DNA of 64,000 nucleotides. Origin: Eudromia elegans. Its lineage: Eukaryota; Chordata; Aves; Tinamiformes; Tinamidae. Both the position numbers and the translations under genes were made by a program. Under the pieces are notes generated by a model, which saw only the letters and a program-made list of their open reading frames with translations, did not search any database and was not told where the DNA came from. Shown piece by piece: positions 1 through 12,900 of the stretch (its first letter is position 1; every line of letters begins with the position of its first letter). Location: the NCBI GenBank assembly GCA_003342815.1, contig PTEX01000012.1, forward strand, positions 433,192-497,191, given 5' to 3'.

Positions 1-2439
1 GCTCAGAGCACAACACGCCTTGCTGTCAGAGGTGACTCTTATTAAAGTATGTGTTTAGGAAAGGGATGTAGCTATAGCAGGTGATAACCTGGTCTGTCTG
101 GAGACAAGCAGAAGGCTTTAACAGCAAAGTTGCTTCTGTCTGCTTTCCCTGAAAAGTTAAAATTGCGAATGAGCCTCTGTTACAAAGCTGATGTTGTGCA
201 TCTCTCTGCAAAAGTATCTACCCCAAACAGCTGGAGAGAATGATGGTAGAGAGTGAAAGAAGAACTGATAGCAGCAAGACTGCTGAAGCAGAGGAGGGGA
301 TGGCACGAAGATAGAAGTGAGAGAAGGAAGAAAAACCCTGTGTCCACAGGGATTTAGAAGACAGGCTGTATTTCCTCTGAATTGCCAGTGAACTCTGCCT
401 TGCAAGAACTGAATTGAGTAGCTCCATGGCTCCAGTTCAACACAGTTCAGTGATTCTCTGTGATCTTCCTGCTGCTTTCAACACAGGTGAAAACATGATG
501 CCCTTCAAAGAGAAGAGGGAAATGGTGCTGATGATCAAATCTAGATTAGCAGAGTATAACTTTTAAAGGAACAACAAAAAAGGCAGTTTTTTATTCTTGG
601 CAACTAACTGAAAGACAACCAGTTTAATATGGTACTTTTGGCAGAACAGAGTTTTTTTTTGTTTGCCTTTTTCTTCCACTACCAGATGTAGCAAAGCAGC
701 TGAAAAAATGTAGAAAACAAAATGAACACAATTGGTGTTTCAACGACTGAGCTCCCAAAGCTGAGCTGGTGCCAGGGGCACCCCATGCTTCTGTGACTCT
801 GCCTAACTATGCCTGTGGTATTTAACTTTCATAAGGATTTAATATTTGACACAGTGACAAGATTTTTTCCAAGCATGCATGGAGTGTTTTTTATACTCTG
901 TTTTGGCATATTTATTCAAAAAGTACTATATTTAAGATTGCTGTAATCACATACATACATTGGCTACTGGCCACAATGTTCTAGCTATTAATCATATCCC
1001 AGAATCTATGGCAGATGTAAAAATTAAGTTTTATTTATCAAACTTACTCATTGGAAATGGCAGCCCAAGAAATTTGCTCCTTAGGTTTTTGACTCTTCTT
1101 ACATGCTTTTGGCAATAGGTTCTAGGTTTTAGAAAGGTGTAAATCATATTTTTTGCTCGATCCAGACAGTGTTGGCACAAGCCTAAAATTATTTTTCCAG
1201 AAATGCAAACTCCTTTGTTTGCATAGCCTTTATTTTTCTGCCAAATTATACCACCAGTACTATTTCTTTAGCCTAACGCTATTTTCCATTATAATCCCAT
1301 CTTTCAAGAAACAAACCAACGCATTCTACCCTTGCAGAAATTTCAGACCCACAGATATGACCACCTTTCAGCTGAGCTGGGAGAGCAGTCTCCAGTGCCA
1401 GTTTTGAAGGACTGTGGTTACTTTCTCCATAAATAGCTAGATGAAAAGATGAAAATAACCTGACAGAGAAAAACAGGTTCCGGAGGAAGATTGTTTCTGA
1501 TGTATGACCCACAAAAACTCCAGCTCTGAAAAGCCTGGTATATGCATTTATTTATTAAAGACAGTGTCTATGAGAATAACTTGCAGGAGTACTGTTTGAG
1601 CAGAAAGGGCCCTAAATTATTGTGATGCTGTTTTACTTATTTACTAGCACAGGAAAAGTTCCTGCAACATGCATTTTCTTGAGTTTTCTATTAAAAAGAA
1701 CAAGCTAGGCACAAAAGCACAGAATAGAAAAAGCATCAAGTCCAGTGTTATAGAACAAAAATGCACTCACCATATGAGTACTGAGTGTTGCTGATTTGTT
1801 CCTATTTTGCTTGTAAATTGCTTTTGATTTACAAGCATTCCTTTTGATACATATATGATACATTAAAGTATAAGAATTAAATTAATTCCAATTGTTTTCT
1901 GCTTGGATTGAATATATGTAAACCTTATAATGTTTGAACTTTATTATAGTACATTTGTATTCCAAATGCTGCCATAATATGTCCTATTATTCTCTGAATC
2001 ATTATAGAGCATTGCAGATCTATATAGTCTATTATTATTCAACATCTTCTAAAATAGCTCCAGTGAAGAAGAAAGCTGAATGACAGGATGCAAGAGAATG
2101 CATAGACACCATTGGAGAAGTGGGTTAGTGTAAAAGGAACTAAGACGTATCAGTGAAGGTGTTTGGGCTTAGTTTCTCCACTCTGACCTGTTGCTAAATA
2201 GGTGTTCGTGTGTTAGAAGTGAAGCTATGCTGGTCTATCCTTATAAAGAGTGGAGAGAGAGTGATTCAAGTCTTACATGAACTAACTCCATGCTTAATGT
2301 TCAAGGGGGTGAATACTTTATGTCCAGGACATGGAAGACTGCCCCAAGGACATTGGCTTAAAAAGGAAGTTTTACAGTTTGCAGGATATGCCCTTTACAA
2401 TATTTTGGTTGTAGTCTAATTCAGGACATTGTCCTTGGT
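1..2439. other. Intergenic, no gene seen
   Basis: AT-rich sequence with no convincing exon. The open frames in this stretch are under 90 codons, lack protein-like composition, and resemble no family I know. The only structure noticed is short T runs near 650 and a strongly AT-rich patch around 1840-2060. A distant enhancer or non-coding RNA exon cannot be excluded from sequence alone. Confidence 0.6.
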
Positions 2440-3690
2440 GACCACAGAATCCCACCATGCCTGAGGTTGGAAGGGACCCCTAGAGATTGTCTAGTCTAAC
2501 CTCCCTGCTCCAGCAGGGATCCCTAGAGCACGGGGTACAGGGTGGTATCCAGGTGGGTTTGGAAGATCTCCAGAGAAGGAGACTCCACAGCCTCTGTGGG
2601 CAGCCTGTGCCAGGGCTCTGTCACCCTCACCGTTAAGAAATTCTTGCTCACATAGACATGGAACTGCCTGGGTTTCAACTTGTACCCATTACTCCTTGTC
2701 CTGTCACTGGCCACCACTGAGAAAAGTTTGGCCCCCTTCTCCTTACATTCTCCCCTCAGGTACTTATACATATTGATAAGATCTCTCAGTCTTCTGTTCT
2801 CTAGGCTAAATAGGCCTAGCCCACTTAGTCTTTCCTCATATGATAGATGCTGCAGTCCCTTAATCATCTATGTTGCTCATTGCTGGACCCTCTCTAGGAA
2901 CTCCACATCCCTCCTGTACTGGGGACCCCAGAACTGCACCCAATACTCCAGGTATGGCCTCACCAGGACTGAGCAGTGGGGCAGGATCCCCTCCCTCGAC
3001 CTGCTGGCAACGCTCCTCCTGATGCAGGCCCATTGGCCTTCTTGGCCACAGGGCACATTGCTGCCTCAAGGGTAACTGGTTGTCAGCCAGGACTCCCAAA
3101 TCCCTCTCCGCGGAGCTGCTTTCCAACAGGTCAGCACCTAAACTGTACAGGTGCCTGGGGTTATTCCTGCCCAGGTGCAGAACCCTGCACTTGTCCTTGT
3201 TGAACCTCATGAGGTTCCTCTCTGCCCAATTCTCCAACCTGTCCAGGTCCCTCTGGATGGCAGCACAGCCCTCTGGAGTGTCGGCCACTCCACCCAGGTG
3301 TCATCAGTCATTGGTGTCATCAGCGAACTTGCTCAGGGTGCACTCTGTGCCCTTGTCCAAGTCACTGATGAACAAGTTAAGCAGCACTGTGCCCAGCACT
3401 AGCCTCTGGAAGACAACACTGGCCACAGGCCTCCAACTACGTTTGGCCTCAGACCCTCTGGGCTCTGCCATCCAGCCAGTTCTCAATCCGCCTCCTGTCC
3501 ACTCACCCAACCCACACCTTTGGAGCTTCCCTATGAGGATGTTATGGGAGAGTGTGTCNAAAGCCTTGCTGAAGTCAAGGTAGACAACATCCACTGCTTT
3601 CCAATCACCCATCCAGCCAGTCATCCCATCACAGAAGGCTATCCTAGTGCTCCCCAAGTAGGCAGATATTCCTGCCATCAAAACTGGGAG
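2440..3690 (-). mobile_element. CR1 LINE fragment, about 1.25 kb, antisense
   Basis: This is the 3' part of a CR1 non-LTR retrotransposon lying on the minus strand. Its 3' end is at the low coordinate, where the CR1 signature GGTTGGAAGGGACC appears near 2465. Reading the minus strand from 3681, the reverse transcriptase region is visible: VDVVYLDFSKA at 3594-3562 and the FADD catalytic box at 3327-3316. The frame then shifts near 3300 and continues at 3288-2860 with the typical CR1 segment ending in GRNNPRHLYSLGADLLESS. The C-terminal part continues at 2867-2523 (RVTEPWHRLPTEAVESPSLE). The 5' part of the element is missing, as is usual for CR1, and the remaining frame is broken by frameshifts and by an N at 3559. 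It is an inactive copy. The 5' boundary near 3690 is approximate. Confidence 0.95.
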
Positions 3691-4710
3691 CTGCCCCTTG
3701 CCAGGTTGACACTGGGGAAGCTAGTAACAGCTCTGCTGTCACTTTTTTTCCCCTTTCTGCTGCAATATGTACACTGCTGGATGAAAGCATGGGGCAATAC
3801 GAGGGGTCTAATCCTTCATTTGTGGGTTTTACTTTTAGTAAAGCAGAATTTTAGTGGTTTTTACTTTGGTGAGGAAAGCAAGTAGTAAGAATATCTAAAA
3901 TGAAACTCAGTTCAACATGAATCAAATCTGTGTATAACTTGGCACCCAAACTGAAATATGGACTATCTACAAAGCCCTCAAGGTGGCTGTCATGATGATT
4001 TGAGCTGGGCTGGGATAAATCCAACAGTTTCAATAGCCTACCTCAGGCATTAGTGTTAATATCTATGTAGCTGTTACGAGGAGGAAAGACAAAGTACCTA
4101 CCAGGTTCTGCTTGTGGTTCAAAAAGCAGTGATGCAAATTAATTACCCATGGTGCTACTCAACACACACATTATTTATTTGTTCCTAAATAGTCTTCTCA
4201 AGTTTTGCTTTGTAAGTTTTTCTACATTCCTCCTGCTTTAATGTCATGTGGTTTGCCAGCATCAAACTTGTACCACTCAGAGTGGGTAAGATTTGTTTTC
4301 TGAAACATCAGCATTTCCCGGTGTCGATTTTCTTCTCTTTGCAGAGGAAGTGCCAGTGAAAGGCTGGCTCTCTCTTTTTGGCTCAGCTGTGAATTAAGTT
4401 GAACCTTTCCTCAAAAAGGTTTGTGTTTCAGAACAGCTCATTAAAGAAAAAAAGTCCCCAGACAGGATAGTTTAATGGAAGCAAAAGCTCTAGGCTTAGG
4501 TTTGTAAGTTCTTCAAGAGCAGGAATGCAAAGGAACTAATGAACTCCAACTCCCACTCTGCCCCTTCTCCATGCCAGCATTTTTTTTTCTCTTCCAACTT
4601 CTGATCACAGTAGTTTAGTAACTGACCCTGTAGTGTTTTGGACTATTATTCTATTTGGGTCTGCTTTCACCTAAATAACAACCATCTGGTTGCGTCTCAG
4701 ATCAGATTCG
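3691..4710. other. Intergenic, no gene seen
   Basis: No recognisable coding, RNA or repeat feature. The frame that enters from the CR1 element on the + strand (to 3885) is antisense to the transposon and is not a gene. Confidence 0.5.
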
Positions 4711-4992
4711 TGTGATGGACTGTATATAATAACCAGTTCAAGGATTGTCAGGGGAAGGGTTAACATTCTTGCCCTGAGCAGAAGGACTCCAGCTGCATGC
4801 CGTAAACTTAGCACAAAGATTGTCAGGGCAAAAGGGTTGGGTCAGCTGTAAAGAATTAAGCAAATCCCCCTACTACAAGGTGAGGGAAGAAGAAGAGTAG
4901 AGTCGAGAAGTCTTCCTCTGTTTTTGTCTTTGTTTCACAGTGAAATAGATAACTGAGAACATTTGAGGCATACCTGACCCCTAACCTCTACA
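4711..4992 (+). mobile_element. LTR-like segment, possible solo LTR of an avian endogenous retrovirus
   Basis: The 282-base segment begins TGTGATGG and ends CTCTACA, giving the TG...CA termini expected of an LTR. It contains a TATATAA box at 4722-4728. Its purine-rich centre (about 4880-4905) followed by CTTCCTCTG and TTTGTCTTTG resembles sequences I associate with avian endogenous LTRs. I see no matching target-site duplication at the assumed ends, and no internal viral genes flank it. The call rests on texture and termini, so it is tentative; a diverged non-repetitive sequence remains possible. Confidence 0.3.
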
Positions 4993-5747
4993 TAATTTTT
5001 CCTTGTGGAAGGTCTTGCTCCTTGATCTCTTTGAGCTTTAGTAATTCATCTTCTCTTCCAGTAGTGTCCAAAGTTTGCAGAAGGTGTATGAAAACGGTAC
5101 CTGCAATCTTATTTGCCACTTTCCTGGAAATCTGTATGTCCTCAATCTAATATTATGATGGTAAACGAAAGATAGAAGGTTGACTCTACGCCGAAATATT
5201 CACTGCACAAATCGTCCCTCAAGGACAAGATTAACATGAAGCAGCAAAAAGGTGACTTGTTTTCCCCCAAATGTTAAAATGTTACTTTGGTGCAAATAGC
5301 ATTTCCAAAACACAGAGTTCCCTGCATTTGCATTCCTCACAGAGATGTGTGGAAATAGCAGATCTTCCTGCTGTAGGAAGTCATGTGGCAGATGGAAACC
5401 AGAGGATGTCACAGGATCTTAGAGATGGGAAAAGAAAATAATAAGGGCTAGTTGATTTTCTTGTTAGAAGACTATTTTATGGAGAGGAGGAATGTGAAAT
5501 GCTGATCATGTTGCAGAAAAGAAAGATTCTGAGGGCTGCTCTTACAGCCTAGGACTGTGGTAAGGATGTAGTCTGGACTCCTCGTGATGTGTGGAGAAGG
5601 CCACATTCCAGTTTCTTGCTTTTTCTTTTGAAAGATTTCTTGGATTCTCTGAATTTGTACAGGTGCCAAAGAGTTATTGAGCTTTGTACTTTTTTTCTCC
5701 TTTAGCTGAGGATTGGAAAAAAAACTTTATGTGTTTGTGGAAACGTT

Positions 5748-5803
5748 TGTATATATATACATTCATGTAATTATATGTATATAAATATATATGTATATAT
5801 GCA
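5748..5803. repeat. AT-rich low-complexity tract
   Basis: Alternating ATATAT and GTATAT steps, interrupted by single substitutions. It looks like a degenerate TA/TATG microsatellite. No function is evident. Confidence 0.6.
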
Positions 5804-8800
5804 TTAGTGTGTGTACACATGAAATCTTTTTTAAAGGTATAGAACTTTTTATATACTGAGTTGTGCAAAAGCACAGCCACATGCTTATCTTTGCCATCAT
5901 AAATAATCCTGTGGAAATCCAGATTGCTTTCAGTGAAAGAGGTTGCCTAAGGTAAGTTTTGATGATCTAGTATACAGGTTGGCGCTTTTTTTTTTCCTTT
6001 TTTTTTTTTTTGAGCCCAAATACAGATGCTTATTTATCAGAAGACTGTTGCATTTCTGGTGTTTCCAAAGGAAGTGTCTATGGTAGTACTCATCTGAACC
6101 TTTGCTCCTGCTTTTCCTGACACTTAACACTTCATGAGCTTGTTCTCTTCATTGTTGCCCTGCATGCCTCTGCAGCTGTTGACTATCTGCACGATTCGAA
6201 TCAAGACCTCTGCCTGTATTTGTGGTTGACAATGAAAAAAGCAGATTTGTTTGACCTTTTTTTTTTTTTTTGGTGAGGCAAGACTCTATTTTATATACAA
6301 AAACATCTTTCAAAATGATTTTATCAGTCCCTCCATAATTTGATTTTTTGAGTAGGAGGAGGAGAGATGCTGGAAGAAAATGTATTTTAGAATGTTTTTC
6401 AGTAAAACTGTAACAGCTGAGACCAACAAACACACATGTGCTTAGCTCCGAGTCTGAGTTAGACCCATGGGGCCTATATTTGTATTTGATTAATGACAAT
6501 TATTTGAAGAAAGATGGACTGGGCGGAATCAACTGGAAAAATATGTAGCTATAAAAATGTATGCGTACTATTTTTATACTGTTTCAGTTCTGTTGTATTC
6601 TTTTATCTTGCATATTTGGCACAGAGCTGTTGGTTTCTAACATAAGGAAAAGGTTGTATTGTCAAATTCTGTTTAGCTTTAATCACAAGTGTATAACTAA
6701 GCCCCCAGTTGCTAATGTGAGCCCAAGCAAAACCTCATTAGCACTAGAGAATCTTGTTGTAGAGTCAGGACTTTAATTTGAATGAGTTCCAGCAGCTCAT
6801 CTGCTTTCTTTGCTTTGGCAGCTCTGGTGCATTCAGTAGCTCTGCTTGCCTGGTTGCAAGGCTGAGCTTACAGTACTCTTGCACCATGGTTCAGTTAACA
6901 GTCTGCTATGACCCTTGCAGGAGTTTGTTCTTGTCTGCACACCAAATTTGCTGTTTGCCACTAGGTATTTGGTGAGCCCAGTTAGGCAAAGCCAGCATCC
7001 TTCTGATGAGATCTTGCCACAGGAAACTTGTAATTCTACAAGATGTATTTTAATATAATGAGAAGTGGTAAAGTCCCAGCCTCCACTGACTGGTCTTCAC
7101 TGACCGTATGGCTCCATTAATATACTAGAAGCTTAGACATCTCGCTTATATTTAGGTGCCTGCTATCTGATTTGTTGAAGTCTACATTGGGTTAGGAAAT
7201 TCAAATCCTATAGGAACCTGTTTCTCTCCACTCTCTTCAAAGATAGCCATCGGGTGACCGTTGGGTAATAGGAATTGTAAAGCACCTTCCTTGCCCTGGA
7301 AGGAGGGACAGCTCCCTCAGAATGTCCTTGCTGGGCGTGATGTTGCCTGGCAGTATTAGAGTGAGAGGAGTAGCAGTCTTTCTGGCTCAAGCTTCCAGGT
7401 CTTACTAAACTGACAGCACCAGAGGACACTTGATATGATGCAAGAGAAATGAATTTTGTGAAGTGTGTGATTTTTTTTTTCCTTATGAAAAATGAAAGGC
7501 CAGATTGGTTTAGATCATTATAAAATCTCTTCTAGAGTTAGATTTCTAACTTGCTAAAGAATGGGTAGAACCCCATTTTAACACATGAAATCTTAAGTGT
7601 CTCCAGGTCTTCTGTATGGATGTTATCACCTTCCTGCGTTTCAGAGACAGGATGCAGGACACAACGTCAAGATCAAGTAAAATAATAAATGTGCCGGCTC
7701 GCAAGGTCCTCTCTGAAGCTGGCACTTACCTCTGCCTCTGCTGCCAACTGCTCATGGTGGGTGATATGTCTTCCTCTCTGAAGTGCTGGGAATTGTTGTA
7801 TGTTCTTTAACCAGCTTCAGAACTTTACTCCTGAAGGACCTGCAGTCTAGCTGAAGTCTTCTATATACAAACATAATCTTGCATACTTCTTTGGAATTCA
7901 TCAGGATAAAAGGTGCTATGTAAATAGAAGGTCACCATTGCTGTATAGTAAGAATTACAAATCTAAGCCCCATTAGTGCAATGGGTACAATAGATTTTAC
8001 CTTTTTGTAGTACTGCATAAACAGAAACTCCTGAAACTGATACCAGATATCTACCCTCTATTTAGAGATTTACACTGCCCTCCTCTAAATAAATTTTTGG
8101 ATTCTGCAAATATAAATATATCCATATTTGACTATAGATCTTGAACAAATAACAGATTTCAAGGATCAAGTGCTGTTGCAGATGTTGAGTATAATCCTTG
8201 CAAAATGACTTTAAGCAATGACAAAAACTAATTTCAGTCACCTGAACTGATTCAGAGAGATCGTTCAACCTCTGTCACAAACTAGCAAAATGGACTCTTG
8301 CATCTATCTCTAGTGCAGTAAGGGGTTCTACATTTTTTTTTTTTAATTTAGGACATTAGTTTGTTACCCACATGAAAAAGTTAATTCACAGCTCAATACT
8401 TCAAATTCAGTGGATGGAACAGTAGATGCAAACAAAAATGATCCTTGCAGTAAAACGACATTGCATGCTACTGCTTACAGGACTTTAGTCAACAATCTCC
8501 CAGTCTGTTTCCTCTGGTCTCATTGTGGAACCATCTCCACTGTAGAAGCACAGAGCTGTATTGCTCCTATTTGGGTCACACACCAAGGGAGAGTTTTGAC
8601 TTCCCAAAACCTGTTTCTTTGTGCTATAATCATATGCAAATGTCCTGCAGAAACTATTTGACAAACTGAGCCTTGGGAAAATAATTTAGTAGAACTTGCT
8701 CTGTTTGACATGTCACTAGAGAGTGAGAGAGGTTTCAGATTTTATTTTCTATCAAAATGGATTTTGCATCTCTTTAAAGACACTAAAGTAAATTAATTGA

Positions 8801-9956
8801 ACAGTACAGGAATAGCCTAATGCAGCAATGCCAGTTTATTCAAAATTATTCTTGTCTTTAACAACGTATTCCAAAAGAAAACAGAGTCTATTCTAGCACT
8901 GTCCTGCATTTGTATTTTTAATACAGAAAGTACTAAAGCAACAGTACCAAGAGTAGTAATGGGAAATTGCATGCTACATACATTATCAAGTGAAAATACT
9001 ATTGGATTTTATTCAGGTGAAGCTTCTGCACTTGGCTGTGTTGACAAACTATAGGAAATCGAAGTTTGGGCTTCCAGGCGTTAGCTCATCATTTAGCAGC
9101 TATTGGACTTGTGAGTCTCCACTCTCTCAGGAGAGTCTGTGATGAATTCGAGCCGCAGACCTCCCTCATCTTAGGTGACTCCTGTTTGAGCTATTCTGTG
9201 GTGGGTCCTGCTGTAGTTTTGAGCAGAAATTCCATCCTCAAGCTGAGAACTCTTTTCCAATCAGGGTTTTGTTGAAAGTAGCACAGCCTAAGAGGAGTTT
9301 TAGTTTCAGTGAGTCAGCATTTTCCATCAAAAATCTGTTTTGTCAGAAAACTGCACTCCAGCTCTGTGGTAGCTGCATCCATCCCTTGTAAAGCAAAACC
9401 CCAGCTGACAAGGAAGCTCTAGCTGATGTAGATGAAGACAGACAGGCAATATGCCTGGTCTTCTGCCATTCCTCTTATGGATGCAACTTACTGAGCATTT
9501 CTAGCTCTCCTTTGCTTTCTCATCCAGGGAACAGCCTGCTCCCCGATTCATATGGAAGTGATTAAGGAGAGAGGCCACCAACAATTCAAATGCCCAGTTA
9601 GGGACACAACACAGGACTGTGCACTGAGAGGAGTAAAAGAGGGAGGAATCCTGGAGAACAGTTGCACATAAACTTAACAGAAGATGTATGCTGTTATTAA
9701 AGCAATGATTTCTATGTGGTAATTAAGGTCATAGGTAAGATCAACATTTTGTCAAGCTTTAGCATTGCACTTCTGTTGCCCTCCAGAGTATTTATTCTAC
9801 TTTTAAATTTTTTGGTAAATACATGTATGTACATTTATATTTTTATTTGTCAACACAACTGGGAATAAAATTGAATACAAAGAGGTAATTAAAAGGACAA
9901 CTACACGGGATCCGCAGTCAGTTTAACAGTTTATATATACAGGTTAGGAAAGGCAT

Positions 9957-9977
9957 ATTCCTTCCTTTATGGAAGGA
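9957..9977. repeat. Short inverted repeat
   Basis: TTCCTTCC, a five-base spacer TTTAT, then GGAAGGAA: a perfect eight-base stem. It is too short and isolated to assign a function. Confidence 0.5.
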
Positions 9978-12900
9978 AGGGCCTGTTAAAATATTCTGAA
10001 CATGTAAATAGTGAAAGCTGAAAACTGCACAGCAGTTCTGTTATCAGATAACATTCTGTTCTCAGAAGCATGGCAGAATTGAACAACTTTCCTTATACCT
10101 ACAATGTAGAAGACAACTATGCCTTATTGTGAGTGATACGAAACAAGAGGAGCACAAGTGGGTATTTCTCACCGCTAACATGTTATTCTGATCAAGAACA
10201 GTTTAATAGTAATGTTTGTATATTCATTTTCTATAATGTGTCTGGAAGCCCATTTACATAATGCACTGAGAACTGAAACAAGGCTATGTAACCCTCCCAC
10301 GTTTATTCATAAATATCTTTCCTTAACAAAGTTGGCAAGTGCATAGAATTGGATGCAACTAACACCAAATTTCCAATAGTAATCACACATCCTCCCCATC
10401 TCACTAGGCCCTTCACCTTTACACTACCTTCATCTGAAGGACGTTTATCTGGAAATACTGTGGACACCGGGTGCACTGAAGCAGTACAAGGGCTGGTAGG
10501 ATTTTGTCATCCTCAACAAAAAACACACCACAGGCTCTGCACTCACCACACATCTGGCTGCTCATCCAAATGGTGTCTGCCATGGGCATTTGAAGATAAA
10601 TAAATCCTGGATGATCAAGCTGATGAAAGTTATGGCTGTCTTGCAACACCGGTTAAATCTATGGTATTAGAAATAGGCCAGGTTACACATGGCACATTTA
10701 TATACTTGGCATTGTCTAGTGTCTGAGTCTTTACCTTCACAAGAGAAAAGCATTAAATTTGCTGATATTCTTTTTATACCAATCATTTTATATTCTTAGT
10801 TCCCAGCTTATAAAAACCTTGGATCTTGAATATCGCGTAGTTCTGCTTAAATATACTTCATAATTTCAGTCTGGCAGGAAAGAAAATTACTGAGATCTGT
10901 AAATAAAATGCTGATAAGCTCAGCTTTGAGATAGAATTGAGATAAATACCTTAAATTACAGATAAAAGTGAATTTTCAAGAGATTTCTTGGCAGGAATAT
11001 TTCATCTGAATGCCTCTGCTTGGATAAACAGGTAGAAAAAGACGTCACTGTGGTACACTGAAAGGGAAATATAATTGCATTTTATTGCCCATTTAGGCAG
11101 ATGAAACAACACCAATTCTAGTTTGATGCTTTAGGGTTGATAGCACATGTTCTTTAGTTTAATAAAAATATCATTATCTTTTACTTAAACTACAATTCTA
11201 AGTAATTATGAGAGCTGGATGGAAAAAGGAAATTCCATTTCATGTAGTACTTTGCCATTTCAAATTAAACTTTGATTTGGGAATGAAAATAAAATAAATG
11301 TAAACTTTTCCCAGGATAGGGAATTGAAGGTTGGCCAGAAGTTCTTGGAGCCATTGTTGGATCCACCTGGTTGGAAGCTGAGGAGCCTAAGCAGAAAGTG
11401 GCAAGAAACCAGGCAGGTTTTTTTCCTGCAAACATTTCTATTTAGCAAACCTATGCTTAACATTCTGTATGTGTTTAAGTACTGCTGACTTTACTCGGAT
11501 TAAACTCACGTTTAAGTTTCAATGGGGATGAATCCAGCAGAGTTCATAAACCCTCTGCTGTGAGCTAGTCAGCTGATGGCTAGAAGCCAGCACAGCTGTA
11601 GTGGTGGTGGTGCTCCCCAAGTACACGTAAGGACACGCCAAGCCTGCCAGCTGAGCAAATACAGGTTCCTCCTGCTTGAAACAGCTGGACTCGAGTTTGG
11701 AAACCGCACCTTGTCTTTGTACAGCCCTACACAACAGAACCGATGCCGGGACACCACATTCTAGGCCAGGGTGCTACTCCCGCATGTAGAGGGAAGCTGC
11801 ACACAATCCAGTTTAGGTAATGAAGTTTGTTTATGAAGGAGCAAGGAGTTTTCAATGTGTAATATCTCTATATTTCTCTACTGAACAATTACACGGGAGA
11901 TACTAACAAAAAAGAGATGACATCTCAGGATGACCTGTTCCCATCTTTCCTCAACGCTAATCAAGATAACTCTTCAATCTGCTTAGTCTATGTGGGATGA
12001 AGGCCTGGGAACAAAAGCCACTACCTCACTGCCACCTTGGTTGAATCAAATTCATTTATATTAGCAACTGAAGTATTGCACAGCAGACACACATCTCAAA
12101 AACAATGAAAGACTTCAAATGTTTACAATCTACTAAAGACAGCAAAATATGCTTTATATGTAAACTATGAATACGGAGAAATTTTAACGTTCTTGAGACT
12201 GAGTCATAGTACGCTTGGTCCTGTGGAGTAGCTACTTCGTATCTGAGTTTGCTTGGGTGATCAAAAAGCAACTGGGTTTTGGTTTACTATTAAAATCAAT
12301 GAATATGAAATAAAACGTAAGTTGTGAAGTATTTTTTTGCCTGTCTTTGTGCATATGCATAATCAAAAGGCCTTAGGAGCCTCCTAAGAAGTGATGGAAA
12401 AACATGCCCTCCCTTTATTTATAAGAACAAAAGTACTCAGTGAATTAACGAAATATACACTTTGGAGTAAACTAATCTTATTCACAGATTTTTGATGATG
12501 AACATTGTTCAAAACCACAGACAGAGTCAGATTTTTTTAAAAGATGTTATATTTTATTTTGTAGTTCTTGTACTAAATTTCAGTACTACTAATATTACTG
12601 TCCAAATTTTTAAAGAAATCATCCCTAAAAATCCTGAAACAGAATCTTTTTCTCCTAACTCTTCATTTCAGTGAGGAAAGTGAAAAATCTGATTTACATA
12701 ACAACTTTCAATTGAGTTCTGGGGGTGTGTTTGTCCCTGGAATTATTTAGATGAGAAGCTGGGCTTTGTGTTACATGATATTCTTCATGAACAATACAAG
12801 AGAGAAATATAACTTGATAAAACATGTCCAAAGTGAGTGGTTTGGGGAGTTTTGATCAAAACCAGAACACTTTAAATATGCTAAGAGTGGGTTATGAGAG

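Noticed and set aside
2680-3885. Several + strand open frames over 100 codons
   Set aside because: They are antisense to the CR1 element and are shadows of the transposon reading frame.
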